A DNA stretch of 64,000 bases, from the NCBI RefSeq assembly GCF_041893525.1, contig NZ_CP169068.1; one strand, given 5' to 3'. The notes under the pieces were generated by a model. The model was not told where the DNA came from. It worked only from the letters and a program-made list of their open reading frames with translations, and did not search any database. Numbering within the stretch: the stretch's first letter is position 1; every line of letters starts with the position of its first letter. A program made the translations under genes and the position numbers. The DNA is from Phaeobacter bryozoorum (GTDB lineage: Bacteria; Pseudomonadota; Alphaproteobacteria; Rhodobacterales; Rhodobacteraceae). Below are positions 42,554 through 51,883 of the stretch, piece after piece.

Positions 42554-44606
42554 TCAGTCCCCGGCCTTGACCGCAGGCAGCCAGATCGAAAAGACGGCGC
42601 CTTTGATCTCCCCGTTCTCAATCCGGGTGTCGGCCGAAATCACCCCGCAGGCACGCTGAATCAGGGTCTGGCTGATCGACAGCCCCAGCCCGGTGCCTTC
42701 GCCCAGTTTGGTGGTGTAGAACGGGTTGAACACCGACGGCAGATCTTCGGCAGCGATGCCCGGCCCGGTGTCCGAAACCTCAAGACAGGCGCCGCTGACA
42801 CCGTCGCGCTCCATCGGCCTCAGGGCCAGCAGGAGCCTGCCGCAGCCCTCCATGGCCTGCGCCGCGTTGAGGATCAGGTTGATCACCACCTGCTGCAATT
42901 CGCCCGGGTCTATGCGAACCGGTGGCGTTGCGGCGAACTGTTTTTCAACGGTAATGGCCTGTTTGGTGATCACGTGATCGACCAGCACCAGACAGTCGGA
43001 GACAACCGGGGCAAGATCCAGGCTTTCCTCGAAGGTGCCAAATTCGGTGGGGCGCGCAAATTGCAGTAGTTTGCCAACGATGGCGCTGATCCGCAGGATC
43101 TGATCGTCAATCAGCGCCAGCTCGGTGTCCACTTCCTCGGCGGCGGCGCCCAGGGTCATCCGCATCACATCGACGTTGCCCTGGATCACGGCGACAGGAT
43201 TGTTGATCTCATGCGCCACACCGGCGGTGATCTCGCCGATGGAGGCAAGTTTCTCACTCATCACCAGCTGCTTATAGGTTGCCTCCAGTTTTTCGTTGGC
43301 GGCGCGCAGTTCGGCGGTGCGCTGGTCGACACGCGCGTTCAGCTCCTCTGCCCAGTCGCGCAGTTTCTGGTCACGATCCTGAACCTGATCAAGCAGGCTG
43401 TCGAGATGGGCCGCAACCTGTCCGATCTCGTCACGGCGCCCGACATTGCCGTTGCGCGCGGTCAGATCGCCACGTTCGACACGGGCCATGGTGTGGCTCA
43501 TCTGCTCCAGCGGCGCAAAGATCCCTTTCGCCAGCCACAGGAACAGGGGCGCGGACAACAGCAGAACGGACAGGAATGACAGCACCACAGTCCAATAGGC
43601 GGAGAGTTTGGCCGCCGCAAAGGGCGCCTCAAGGAAGCCGACATAGAGCATCCCAACGCGACGCCCGAAGCTGTCGGTGAGCGGCAGATAGCCGGAGATA
43701 TACCAGTCGTTCACCACAAAGGCACGGTCGAGCCAGGTCTGCCCCTCACCCAGCACCGCATCGCGCACCGCCTGCGAAACCCTGGTGCCAAGCGCGCGGA
43801 CGTCTTCAAACAGGCGAACGTTTGTGGAGATACGGGTATCTTCCAAAAACAGTGTCGCAGTGCCCTTGCGGCTGATGCGATGACTGTCGCCCAGATAGAC
43901 CAGCGCATTGATCGTATCGATGAAATCAAGATCCCGGTTCAGAAAGGCCCGCCACCAGCACGCCTTCACTGCCGTTATTGGTCACCGGCGCGGCGGAATG
44001 GATCACCATGCCGCGATCTTCCGCCGGTCGGGTCGTCGGCGCGGTGGCCTCGGTCTCGATCAGGGAAATACGGGCCCGGTCACGCAGGTCGGCAGAGATC
44101 TCATCCAGGTCCGCAGCGGAGAAAATGTCGATTTCCGAGGCCAGCCTGCCCTGCGCCGCGCGGTCGATCACCGGCCAGCGGCGCGCCTCGCGGTCAATAT
44201 TGCGCAATGGCAGATAATAGAGGAAATCAAGCTGGAGGGATTGCCGCTGCTGGTCAAGAAACCGCAACTGATCCTGCAACGGTGCGCGCAGGACCTTGGC
44301 AAACCGGGCCGAGCTGGCGATTGCTGCCAGATCATCGCCGGTATTGGCCTGCAACTGGCGCAAATACTGGTCGGCGATTTTCAGATCGCTTTCTACATTG
44401 ACGATCAGAACATTGTCGTAATCCGCGTTCCAGCGCGCCATGGCCACGACCAGCAGCAGCGGCATCACCACGCTGAGCGGCAGAAGTGCGAGCAATAGGA
44501 GGCGGAGCCGGACGGATTTCAAGGCGGCAAGGTCCTGTAGGCAGCTGGCACATCGGGTGAGTCCGCAGAGCGCATGGCTGCGTGCGGTGTTCACCCACTG
44601 TCGCAT
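42554..44606 (-). pseudogene. Membrane sensor histidine kinase of the FDH locus, one-base frameshift
   Basis: Two overlapping frames (44606 to ~43935, then ~43945 to 42554) together make a ~683-residue kinase. It has a first membrane helix near residue 40, a Cache-like periplasmic domain, a second helix near residue 325, HAMP, a coiled coil, a HisKA domain with V-A-H-E-I-N-N-P and a HATPase with N-L-I-L-N-A-A and D-T-G-P-G-I. Removing one T from the CCTTTC run near 43940 joins them as G-V-L-V-A-G-L-L-N-R-D. The span is one base over a multiple of three, which agrees. This may be a true mutation or a sequencing error. It lies convergent to the NtrC-type regulator, so they are probably partners in sensing formate or redox state. 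Confidence 0.82.
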
Positions 44607-44683
44607 GGGGCCTGCTGGATGAGCAAGTCCGGCGCTGTGTTTGATGACACGGTCGCCACGATCTGGTGGCGATCAGCCCATCA

Positions 44684-45415
44684 TCAGGCTGGGATTTCCT
44701 TGCCGGCCCAGTCGAACACCCGCCCGCTGTCCTTGGCTGATAGCCGGTCGATCACCTGGGCGAGGTAGGCCGCGGCCTGTTGTGGCTCGAACAGGGCGTC
44801 GTCGGGGACGTTCTTTGAAAAAGGTTCCGACAGCGGTGTTTTTACGGTGCCGGGATGCAGGCCGACACAGATCATCTCCTCGTTGCTGCGCGCGGTCTCG
44901 ATGGCGTAGTTGCGGATCAGCATGTTCAGTGCCGCTTTGGAGGCGCGATAGGCATGCCAGCCGCCGAGGCCATTGTCGCTGATCGAGCCGACCCGCGCGG
45001 ACAGGGCGGCAAAGACCGCGCGCCCCTTGCGAGGCATGATCGGCAGCAGATGTTTGGCAATGATGGCGGGGGCAAAGGTGTTTATTTCAAACACCTTGCG
45101 GAACGCCACCGGGTCCTGCTGACGATAGGATTTCTCAGGCTTAAGCCCGGCCTCGTCGGAGAGAACCCCGGTTGCAACGACGACCAGATCAGGGGCGATC
45201 CTCCTGCGGCGCAGATCATCGGCAAACCCGGCCAGCTGGTCCTCATCCGTGATATCGGCGCGGTAGCTGTCGACGCCGGCCTTCGGTGGCAATGCGCCGC
45301 GCGCGACCGCCGTCAGGCTGGCGGGGTTTCGCGCCGCAAAATGGTCAACCAGCGCCGACCCGATGCCACCGGAGGCACCGATAATGACGATGTGGCGCGG
45401 CGAATGGGGGCTCAT
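44684..45415 (-). CDS. Short-chain dehydrogenase/reductase (C-factor-like)
   Basis: A 243-residue SDR with the nucleotide-binding motif I-I-G-A-S-G-G-I-G near residue 10, the catalytic Y-R-A-S-K near 160 and an N-x-F/A region (I-N-T-F-A-P) near 110. It is the last gene of the eight-gene minus-strand operon behind the sigma-E promoter. The preceding SDR gene overlaps it by four bases. The substrate is unknown. R. sphaeroides encodes an SDR in its comparable RpoE-dependent gene set. Confidence 0.88.
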   Translation of the reverse strand: MSPHSPRHIVIIGASGGIGSALVDHFAARNPASLTAVARGALPPKAGVDSYRADITDEDQLAGFADDLRRRRIAPDLVVVATGVLSDEAGLKPEKSYRQQDPVAFRKVFEINTFAPAIIAKHLLPIMPRKGRAVFAALSARVGSISDNGLGGWHAYRASKAALNMLIRNYAIETARSNEEMICVGLHPGTVKTPLSEPFSKNVPDDALFEPQQAAAYLAQVIDRLSAKDSGRVFDWAGKEIPA

Positions 45416-46143
45416 TTTCCCGCCCCCATCAGGCGCAGGAACAGTTTGCGGGGAAGATGTTTGCCGATGGTGAAGACCCAGGCGAAGGGGGCGGGGAAAC
45501 TGGTGCTGAAGCGCCCGCTTCGCATCGCTTTCAGGCAGGCATCTGCGGCCTCATCCGGGGTCTGGATCATCGGCATCTTGAAATCGTTCTTGTCGGTCAG
45601 ACGGGTTTTGATGAAACCCGGATTGATCACCTGAACCTTTATGGGGGTCTGGATCAGATCGGCCTGGAGGTTCTCGGCCATGTGTATAACGGCCGATTTC
45701 GACGCGCCATAGCCGGTCGCTCCGGGCAGGCCCGTGTGACCGGCGAGTGAGCCGATCAGCACGATATGCCCTTCGTTGGCAGCGACCATCTGCGGTATGA
45801 CGCGGCCAACCACACGAATTGCGCCCATGAAGTTCACGTCGCAGATCAGCTCGACCTTCTCGGCGTCCCAGTCCTGCGCAGGCATCGGGTCATAGGCCCC
45901 GGCACAGTAAAGGAGGCCATCCACCTTGCCGATCTGCTCCACGGCCCGGCTGATGGCGTCGGGATCGGTCACATCCAGTGGCAGGGCAGTGGCATTGCTC
46001 AGCGTGCCCGCCAGCTCCTGCAGGCGCTCTTCGCTGCGCGCTGACAGCACCAGCCGCGCGCCTGCGGCATCCAGCTTCTCGGCGATCGCACGCCCCAGCC
46101 CCTCGCTCGCGCCGAGGATCCACCAGGTCTGTCCTGCAAACAT
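45412..46143 (-). CDS. Short-chain dehydrogenase/reductase
   Basis: A second 243-residue SDR, only distantly similar to its neighbour: W-I-L-G-A-S-E-G-L-G near residue 8, Y-G-A-S-K near 150 and a C-terminal amphipathic, basic tail that could touch the membrane (P-R-K-L-F-L-R-L-M). Such tails occur in SDRs acting on lipids. It is one base away from the DUF3833 gene, so coupled in the same operon. Substrate unknown. Confidence 0.88.
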   Translation of the reverse strand: MFAGQTWWILGASEGLGRAIAEKLDAAGARLVLSARSEERLQELAGTLSNATALPLDVTDPDAISRAVEQIGKVDGLLYCAGAYDPMPAQDWDAEKVELICDVNFMGAIRVVGRVIPQMVAANEGHIVLIGSLAGHTGLPGATGYGASKSAVIHMAENLQADLIQTPIKVQVINPGFIKTRLTDKNDFKMPMIQTPDEAADACLKAMRSGRFSTSFPAPFAWVFTIGKHLPRKLFLRLMGAGK

Positions 46144-46144
46144 C

Positions 46145-46693
46145 TCACTCTCCCTTCGGTCGCATGGTGGCGATCAGCTCGGCCACCTTGATGCCGAATT
46201 TGCGCATTTCGGAGCGGTTCATGATCGTGCCGTTCTCCATCAGATACATCCAGTCGGTGACATCCAGCACATGGCCACCGGCGCTTTCTGGCAGGCGGAT
46301 GCGATAGGTCAGGCGCACGGCGGCTCCCATCTGCTGACCCTGTCCGGTGCCGATGATGTCATCTGCGGTGGCGGTGAAGCTGCCGTTTTCGCCCATGGTG
46401 AGGAACCATTTCCGCATTTGCGTGCCGCCGCTGGCGTAGGAAAAATTCTCGCTCAACGTGCCGGTGTCGCCCTCCCATTCGCCCGTCATCGTGGCGACAA
46501 ACCGCGAGGAGACGCGCCCCAACGGGCCGTAAATCATACCTTCGGAGATCATCTCGCCGCTCAGATGTGTGCGAATGTCGAAGGCGGGACTGGTATTGGC
46601 ATAGTATTCGGGGTGCTGGCTGCGAAATCCCAGCCCAGGGCGAAGGAGCGCAAGCAGCAGCAACAGAATGATGGCAACAAGCAGGAGTTTCAT
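46145..46693 (-). CDS. DUF3833 lipoprotein-like/membrane-anchored protein
   Basis: A 182-residue protein starting at ATG 46693, where a hydrophobic N-terminal anchor (K-L-L-L-V-A-I-I-L-L) begins. The rest is a beta-rich lipocalin-like domain typical of DUF3833, with F-D-I-R-T-H-L-S-G near 38 and the R-Y/W-F-L-T-like core. The long frame extending to 47368 is only a shadow of the MFS gene. It overlaps that gene by four bases. It presumably works with the other membrane-lipid genes in this operon; function unknown. Confidence 0.8.
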   Translation of the reverse strand: MKLLLVAIILLLLLALLRPGLGFRSQHPEYYANTSPAFDIRTHLSGEMISEGMIYGPLGRVSSRFVATMTGEWEGDTGTLSENFSYASGGTQMRKWFLTMGENGSFTATADDIIGTGQGQQMGAAVRLTYRIRLPESAGGHVLDVTDWMYLMENGTIMNRSEMRKFGIKVAELIATMRPKGE

Positions 46694-47913
46694 GACGCGG
46701 TTACCTTTCCAGGGAGGCGGATCACCATCGCGATGGCGATAAGTTTGATGCAGCAGGGAATGATTGCGTAGGCCCATGTCAGCGTCTGCAGGGCGGCGGC
46801 GCTGTTTTCGCCACCGGGGGTGAAGCCGCTCATCTGCAGAAGCGGCAGCAGGAGCACAGCAGCGGCGGCAAGCGCGAGTTTGGCAGCAAAGGACCACAGC
46901 CCGAAGGCCTGCCCCGCCTGCAACCCGGCGCGCGCCAATGCGCGTGAAAACAGCACCGGCAGGATCACCATATCCGCGCCGAGCGCGGCCCCCGAACCAA
47001 TGCAGATGGCGGCAAAGCCAAGGCCGGCTCCGGGCGGAAGAAAGGCTGCGGAGATAAAGGCAAGGATCGCCAGTGCCATCGCCGGAAACAACACCTCGCG
47101 CGCGCCGAACTTCTCTGCCGCGCGGGTCCATAGCGGCACCGATAGTCCCGCTGCGAGAAAGAACAGGACCAGAAAGGGGCCGGCCAGATCGGCAAGCGCC
47201 AACTTGTCCTCGACGAAGAACAGAAACAGTGTCGATGTCATGGCGACCGGCAGGCTGTTCACGAGGGCCAGCGCCAGCAGGCGAAGGCCACCCGCTGCAC
47301 GCAGCGCGGTAATGGACAGCGGGTGTTCGGGGCGCGGTGCCGCTGTCCAGAGGCCGCGGGTCAGCCACCAGACCACACCGCAGAGTGCGGCCAGCATCCA
47401 GCCAAAAGCGGGGTAGCCGCCGTGGCCTGCGCCGACGGCAACCAGCGCGCCCGGCGCCAGGGCTGCCAGGATGATACCGGCCAATGTGCCGCCCTCGCGA
47501 AACCCGGCCAGACGGATCAGCGCCTCCGGGCTGCCTGCAAGCGCGGTGCTTTGCCCATAGAACAAAACACTTCCGAGACTATAGGCCGTGAACAGAAGCA
47601 CCAGGGCGATGACGAACCATGGCAGCACGCCCCCCGCCGCCGGGCGGTAGGTGTAGAGCAGGATGAACCCCACTGCCATGCCAAAGGCCGCCAAAGCTGC
47701 AAAGGTCGCGCGTTCCTGCGGCCAGCGGTCGGTGACCCAGCCCAGCAGGGGGTCCTGCACGAAATCCAGCACCCGTATCGCCGCCAGCACCGCTGCGAGG
47801 GTTGCCAGGCTCAATCCCAGTTCCGCCGTCGCAAAGCGCGGCAGATGGATATAGAGCGGCAGACCGGCGGCGGCCAGCATCAGCGCAAATAGGGAGATAC
47901 GGGTGGCTTGCAT
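46690..47913 (-). CDS. MFS transporter (GPH/MelB-like)
   Basis: A 407-residue protein with 12 predicted helices. The early D-F-V-Q-D-P-L-L-G-W-V-T-D-R motif is the signature of the glycoside-pentoside-hexuronide:cation symporter family. Close relatives of this operon type in R. sphaeroides also carry such a transporter, where the cargo is unproven. It overlaps the chalcone-isomerase-like gene by one base. In this context lipid or lipid-precursor transport seems likelier than sugar uptake. Confidence 0.87.
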   Translation of the reverse strand: MQATRISLFALMLAAAGLPLYIHLPRFATAELGLSLATLAAVLAAIRVLDFVQDPLLGWVTDRWPQERATFAALAAFGMAVGFILLYTYRPAAGGVLPWFVIALVLLFTAYSLGSVLFYGQSTALAGSPEALIRLAGFREGGTLAGIILAALAPGALVAVGAGHGGYPAFGWMLAALCGVVWWLTRGLWTAAPRPEHPLSITALRAAGGLRLLALALVNSLPVAMTSTLFLFFVEDKLALADLAGPFLVLFFLAAGLSVPLWTRAAEKFGAREVLFPAMALAILAFISAAFLPPGAGLGFAAICIGSGAALGADMVILPVLFSRALARAGLQAGQAFGLWSFAAKLALAAAAVLLLPLLQMSGFTPGGENSAAALQTLTWAYAIIPCCIKLIAIAMVIRLPGKVTAS

Positions 47914-48443
47914 CAGTTGCCCCGCAGCTCGCTGGACAAACGCGCAGCGCGGCTGTTGGGCGACAGCCAGATATTCAGAAACCGCTTGCGGGCGTCTGCA
48001 TGGCGCAGATCGCAGGTCTGTTTTCCGTTCAGATAGAGCGCCACCTGATCAGGCGCGCGGGTTGTTGCCACGAAGCTGTCGCCCGCTCTCACATCGCGAA
48101 AACAGCGATCCAGCTTGCCGACCAGCTGATCGTGATCGGCGCGCCTGCCTTCCAGCCGCAGCAGTTCCGCGACCGTGGCCTGCATCAGCTGGGATTTGCT
48201 GAACCCGCGCCGATAGCTGAGCTTGAGCGCCATCGGGTTCTGCCAGTCAAAGCGGGTCTGCCCTTCGGTGTAAAGGCTGGCATCATAGAGCGGCAGGCCA
48301 AACCAGCGGAAGGTGACCTCTCCCAGTTTGGTCGGCGAGCTGAGGCCGGTATTTGCCGTTGCAGCGCTGGCGAGACCCACGCCGAGACTGACGGCAAATG
48401 CGGCGATTGCGGAGCGCAGGTGGTTTTGGCGGATCTCAGGCAT
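47913..48443 (-). CDS. Chalcone-isomerase-like exported protein
   Basis: A 176-residue protein starting at ATG 48443 with a signal peptide (cleavage near A-T-A-N at ~30). It contains F-R-W-F-G-L-P-L-Y-D-A-S-L-Y and later R-G-F-S-K, matching the chalcone-isomerase-like fold found in bacterial lipid-related operons. Members of the fold are non-enzymatic fatty-acid binders as well as enzymes. It overlaps the Cfa-like gene by eight bases. The longer frame from 48542 is in another gene's coding region. Confidence 0.8.
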   Translation of the reverse strand: MPEIRQNHLRSAIAAFAVSLGVGLASAATANTGLSSPTKLGEVTFRWFGLPLYDASLYTEGQTRFDWQNPMALKLSYRRGFSKSQLMQATVAELLRLEGRRADHDQLVGKLDRCFRDVRAGDSFVATTRAPDQVALYLNGKQTCDLRHADARKRFLNIWLSPNSRAARLSSELRGN

Positions 48444-49593
48444 GGGCCAGCTCCACCTGAACCACGTCCGTCTGGCCGACCTCGAAGGAGGCGGCGCAGG
48501 TTTCCAGATAGTAGCGCCAGTTGCGCAGGAAGGCCTCGCCATAGCCCAGAGAGTGGATTTTGGGGGTCATCGCGACAAGGCGCGCCGCCCATTCCCGGCA
48601 GGTGCGCGCGTAATCCTGGCCAAAGGCGAAATTATCCGTAACCTTCAGACCAGCGGTGCGCGCCTGATGTGAGATCACCGCATCAGAGAGCAACATGCCG
48701 CCCGGAAAAGTATACTGGCGGATATAGTCCGAGGACTGCCGATAGATGTCGAAATAGCTGTCCTGAACGGTGATCGCCTGCACCACGGCATGGCCGTCAT
48801 CGGCCAGACGGTCTTTCAGCGTGGCGAAATAGCTGGGCCAATAGCGTTCGCCCACGGCCTCAACCATTTCGATGGAAACGATATTGTCGAATTTTCCCTC
48901 CGATTTGCGATAATCGCAAAGGCGGATATCGGCGCGCCCATCGAGCCTCGCGTCGGCATAACCAAACTGACTGGGGGAGATGGTCAGCCCGGTAACATGG
49001 CGCCCCTGTTCGGCGGCGCGGTCGGCAAATCCGCCCCAGCCGCAGCCAACCTCCAGGACGCGATCACCGGCGGTGAGGCGGCTCAGCACCCGGTCGTATT
49101 TGCGGGTCTGCGCACGCGCGAGGTCATTGTCACCCGGCGCAAAGAGGGCCGAGGAATAGGTCATGCTTTCGTCCAGCCACAGCTGGTAGAATTCATTGCC
49201 GACGTCGTAATGGGCCTTGATGTTCCGCGCCGCGCCCTTGATCGAATTGGCGCGCAGCATCCGGTCCACGACCCGGAACTTCAGACTGGCCCAGAAACTC
49301 GGGTAGGCGTAATCGGTAAGATGATCGAGGTTGAGCAGCGCCACCTTGATGACGTCTTCGATGCTGGGCGTCTCCCAAAGTCCGGCGACATAGGCCTCGC
49401 CGAGGCCGATATCGCCGCGGGCGGCCATGGCGGTTATGGCGCTCCAGTCACGCAGATGGATTTCGGCGCGTGGTTCACCGGTGCCGAAATCATGGGTGTC
49501 GCCCTCTGGGGTCAGCAGGCGCAGACTGCCCTTGCGGATGCGCGCGCAGCTGTCGAGAAAGTCGTGTTTTACGCGTTTGGTAAGGAAAATCAT
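48436..49593 (-). CDS. Cyclopropane-fatty-acyl-phospholipid synthase-family methyltransferase
   Basis: A 385-residue Cfa-type SAM methyltransferase acting on unsaturated acyl chains in membrane lipid. The SAM motif V-L-E-V-G-C-G-W-G-G lies near residue 180, preceded by the H-Y-D-V-G-N-E-F-Y-Q-L-W signature. The later Q-Y-T-F-P-G-G segment is also family-typical. In R. sphaeroides the RpoE regulon includes a Cfa-family gene used to make modified (including furan) fatty acids. This gene may do likewise. It overlaps the DUF1365 gene by one base. Confidence 0.9.
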   Translation of the reverse strand: MIFLTKRVKHDFLDSCARIRKGSLRLLTPEGDTHDFGTGEPRAEIHLRDWSAITAMAARGDIGLGEAYVAGLWETPSIEDVIKVALLNLDHLTDYAYPSFWASLKFRVVDRMLRANSIKGAARNIKAHYDVGNEFYQLWLDESMTYSSALFAPGDNDLARAQTRKYDRVLSRLTAGDRVLEVGCGWGGFADRAAEQGRHVTGLTISPSQFGYADARLDGRADIRLCDYRKSEGKFDNIVSIEMVEAVGERYWPSYFATLKDRLADDGHAVVQAITVQDSYFDIYRQSSDYIRQYTFPGGMLLSDAVISHQARTAGLKVTDNFAFGQDYARTCREWAARLVAMTPKIHSLGYGEAFLRNWRYYLETCAASFEVGQTDVVQVELAHA

Positions 49594-50345
49594 CAGCTGA
49601 CCTCATGTTCCGGTGGGGTAGGGCGGGGGCGATAGTTGGCGCCCTTGAGTTTCAATTTCAGCGCCTGCCAGTAAATCAGCGCAACCGTGCGCAGCGTGCC
49701 GGCCGGGCGGCGCAGGCTGGAGCATATGAGTGCGGCGTTGCTTAGCGGCTGGCGCGGGCCGGTCAGCGTGGCGACCACCCCTTCGCCATCGTTCTTGTGG
49801 TCGATCCGGATGGCGATCCGCCGGGGGCCGATGTCGAAGTTGAACCAGTAGTCCCCGGCAATGTCCTGAAATGGGGAGACGTGAAAGATCTTCTTGGCCT
49901 GAAGCTTGTCGGAGGGGGCGATCGCGGTGAAGCCGGGTTTGTGACAGACATAGCTGTGCCGGTCGCCAAAGGTATTGCTGACCTCGGCGATGACCGCATG
50001 TAGCGCCTTGCCGCGATAGGCCAGCCAGAAGCTGACCGGGTTGAAAATATGGCCCAGATAGCTCGGTTGAGTGAGCAGCCGAATGGTGATCCCCTCCAGA
50101 TCCAGCCCGGCGTCGGCGAACACGTCCTGCGCCCATGGCAGGCCGATCCCCTGTTTCGGCGCGCCACCATGGTTGCGATCATGGACCGCAGCCAGATTGA
50201 AGCGATTGCGCGAAAACAGCAGCGGGCCGCTCTCGGAGCGCGGGTCAATCAGCACATAGTCCACGCCGTAGCGAAAGCTGTTGGAGATGGCGCCATGGCG
50301 GGCATGGGTGGTCTGTCCGGCGATATGCTCGGGCCACAGGGTCAT
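49593..50345 (-). CDS. DUF1365 protein
   Basis: A 250-residue soluble protein with the DUF1365 features: an early H-A-R-H-G pattern, F-R-Y-G-V-D-Y, L-G-H-I-F-N-P-V-S-F-W near 110 and F-H-V-S-P-F near 160. DUF1365, an FAD amine oxidase and a Cfa-like enzyme form a conserved trio in many bacteria. Their joint role is probably oxidative modification of acyl chains. It overlaps both neighbours (one and four bases). Confidence 0.9.
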   Translation of the reverse strand: MTLWPEHIAGQTTHARHGAISNSFRYGVDYVLIDPRSESGPLLFSRNRFNLAAVHDRNHGGAPKQGIGLPWAQDVFADAGLDLEGITIRLLTQPSYLGHIFNPVSFWLAYRGKALHAVIAEVSNTFGDRHSYVCHKPGFTAIAPSDKLQAKKIFHVSPFQDIAGDYWFNFDIGPRRIAIRIDHKNDGEGVVATLTGPRQPLSNAALICSSLRRPAGTLRTVALIYWQALKLKLKGANYRPRPTPPEHEVS

Positions 50346-51631
50346 CCGATCACCCGTTCCCGCGCGCTGATGCCACGTGTGACGCGCACCGCGCTGGCAA
50401 AGCCGTCTTCGTGAAACCCATGCCGCAGATAGGCACCGGCAAACCAGGTGTTGTTCTGCCCCTGGATATCGGCAATCCGGCTTTGTGCACGCAGCGCGGC
50501 GGTGTCAAACACCGGATGGCGGAAAGTTTTTTGATCGTAGATCAGATCCGACCGCACATCCTTTACCGGGTTCAGCGAAACGAACAGAGGATCGTTTTCG
50601 TCGATATTCTGGAGCCGGTTCATCCAGTAGGTGACGCCGATGGCGGCCCGGTTGTCGCGGGTGTCGGCCTTGTAGACCCAGGACGACCAGCAGGCACGGC
50701 GGCGCGGCATCTGGTCGGTGTCGCGGTGCAGGATCATCTCGTTATCCTGATAGCGCATGACCCCCAGCGTTGCCTGCTCTGCCGCTGTCGGCTGCGCCAG
50801 CAATCGCAGGCTGTCATCGGAATGGCAGGCCATCACCACCTGATCAAAGTTTTCGGAGGTGCCATCGGGGAGCTGGATGCGTACCCCCTCGGATGTCCGT
50901 TCGACGCTGCGCACCGGGGTGCCCGGACGCAATTGGCAGCCCATCTGGTCCAATCGGGCGGTCAGACGTCGGACATATTCGATGCTGCCGCCTTTGACCG
51001 TCCACCATTGATGCTGTCCAGAAGCGCTGAGCAATGCGTGATTGCGAAAGAAGCGGACCAGCGACTGCGCCGGAAAACCGCGAATTTCATCCGGCGGCGT
51101 CGACCAGATCGCGCCACAAATGGGCATCAGGTAATAGCGCTGGAACCAGTCGCCGAGCTTCAGATCATTGACCAGTTCGCCGATGGTGACGCTGTCACTC
51201 TTGGCGACCTCTTCGGCGTTGGCGTTGAAGCGCAGGATATCACGTACCATGCGGAAAAAGGCGGGCCGCGCGATGTTGCGACGCTGCCCGAGCAGCGCCC
51301 CAAGATCTCGCAGACCGTATTCGACGCGGCCATCCCCGATGCTGGCACCGAAACTCATGTCGCTTTTGACCACGGGCACATCCAGATCGCGGAACATCGA
51401 CGTCAGATGCGGATAGTTCACGTAGTTGAAGACGATGAAGCCGGTATCCACGGGCTGGTCGCCATTACGACCGGCGACGACGGTCCGCGCGTGCCCACCC
51501 AGTCGCGGCGCGGCTTCATAAAGCGTGACGTTGTGGCTTTTTGCGAGCAGCCAGGCGGTGGCAAGCCCGGAGATGCCACCACCGACAACGGCGATACGCT
51601 GGCGAGCGGATGATAATGCGTCGAAGGACAT
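50342..51631 (-). CDS. FAD-dependent amine-oxidase-type flavoprotein
   Basis: A 429-residue NAD(P)/FAD-binding protein, with the dinucleotide motif V-V-G-G-G-I-S-G-L-A-T-A-W-L near residue 15 and an E-A-x-x-x-L-G-G-H second strand near 38. It is the first gene of the operon. Its start lies ~27 bases downstream of the -10 of the sigma-E-type promoter, with GGAGACAGC ahead of the ATG. Such flavoproteins beside Cfa and DUF1365 genes are thought to dehydrogenate methylated acyl chains. Confidence 0.9.
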   Translation of the reverse strand: MSFDALSSARQRIAVVGGGISGLATAWLLAKSHNVTLYEAAPRLGGHARTVVAGRNGDQPVDTGFIVFNYVNYPHLTSMFRDLDVPVVKSDMSFGASIGDGRVEYGLRDLGALLGQRRNIARPAFFRMVRDILRFNANAEEVAKSDSVTIGELVNDLKLGDWFQRYYLMPICGAIWSTPPDEIRGFPAQSLVRFFRNHALLSASGQHQWWTVKGGSIEYVRRLTARLDQMGCQLRPGTPVRSVERTSEGVRIQLPDGTSENFDQVVMACHSDDSLRLLAQPTAAEQATLGVMRYQDNEMILHRDTDQMPRRRACWSSWVYKADTRDNRAAIGVTYWMNRLQNIDENDPLFVSLNPVKDVRSDLIYDQKTFRHPVFDTAALRAQSRIADIQGQNNTWFAGAYLRHGFHEDGFASAVRVTRGISARERVIG

Positions 51632-51657
51632 GCTGTCTCCATCTGTGATTTCAACTT

Positions 51658-51685
51658 GTTACGGGCCGCTCGCCCGGGCGGATCA
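51658..51685 (-). promoter_or_regulatory. Candidate sigma-E (RpoE) promoter for the lipid-modification operon
   Basis: On the minus strand a -35 TGATCC (51685-51680) is followed after 18 bases by TAAC (51661-51658), with the ATG of the flavoprotein gene ~27 bases further on. TGATCC with a TAA-type -10 is the RpoE promoter form known from R. sphaeroides. The spacing is identical to that of the opposing promoter. Confidence 0.75.
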
Positions 51686-51756
51686 AAAAAGATGGTGATT
51701 AAGATGACGGGCCTCTCCGGACGAATGGAAAAAACTGAAATTAATTGCGCTCAGAG

Positions 51757-51786
51757 TGATCCAGCACCGTGAAAGATGCGTAATCA
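51757..51786 (+). promoter_or_regulatory. Candidate autoregulatory sigma-E promoter for rpoE-chrR
   Basis: TGATCC (51757-51762), an 18-base spacer and TAATC (51781-51785) read toward rpoE. This mirrors the promoter at 51658-51685 and fits the known autoregulation of rpoE. It places transcription start near 51790, which rules out ATG 51776 as translation start. Confidence 0.75.
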
Positions 51787-51883
51787 GTACATGTTGACCA
51801 TGCTGAGCCATCCAACTCTTGCAGCGCCTGCGCCGCCCGTTACGGTAGACCGTGACACAAGTGTAATGCGCGAAAGGAAAAAA

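Noticed and set aside
46694..47368. Upstream extension of the DUF3833 frame
   Set aside because: It lies within the MFS gene in another frame; the true start is the ATG at 46693 with the membrane anchor.
51776..51883. ATG 51776 as the rpoE start
   Set aside because: It lies upstream of the -10 box of the candidate promoter and has no ribosome-binding site.
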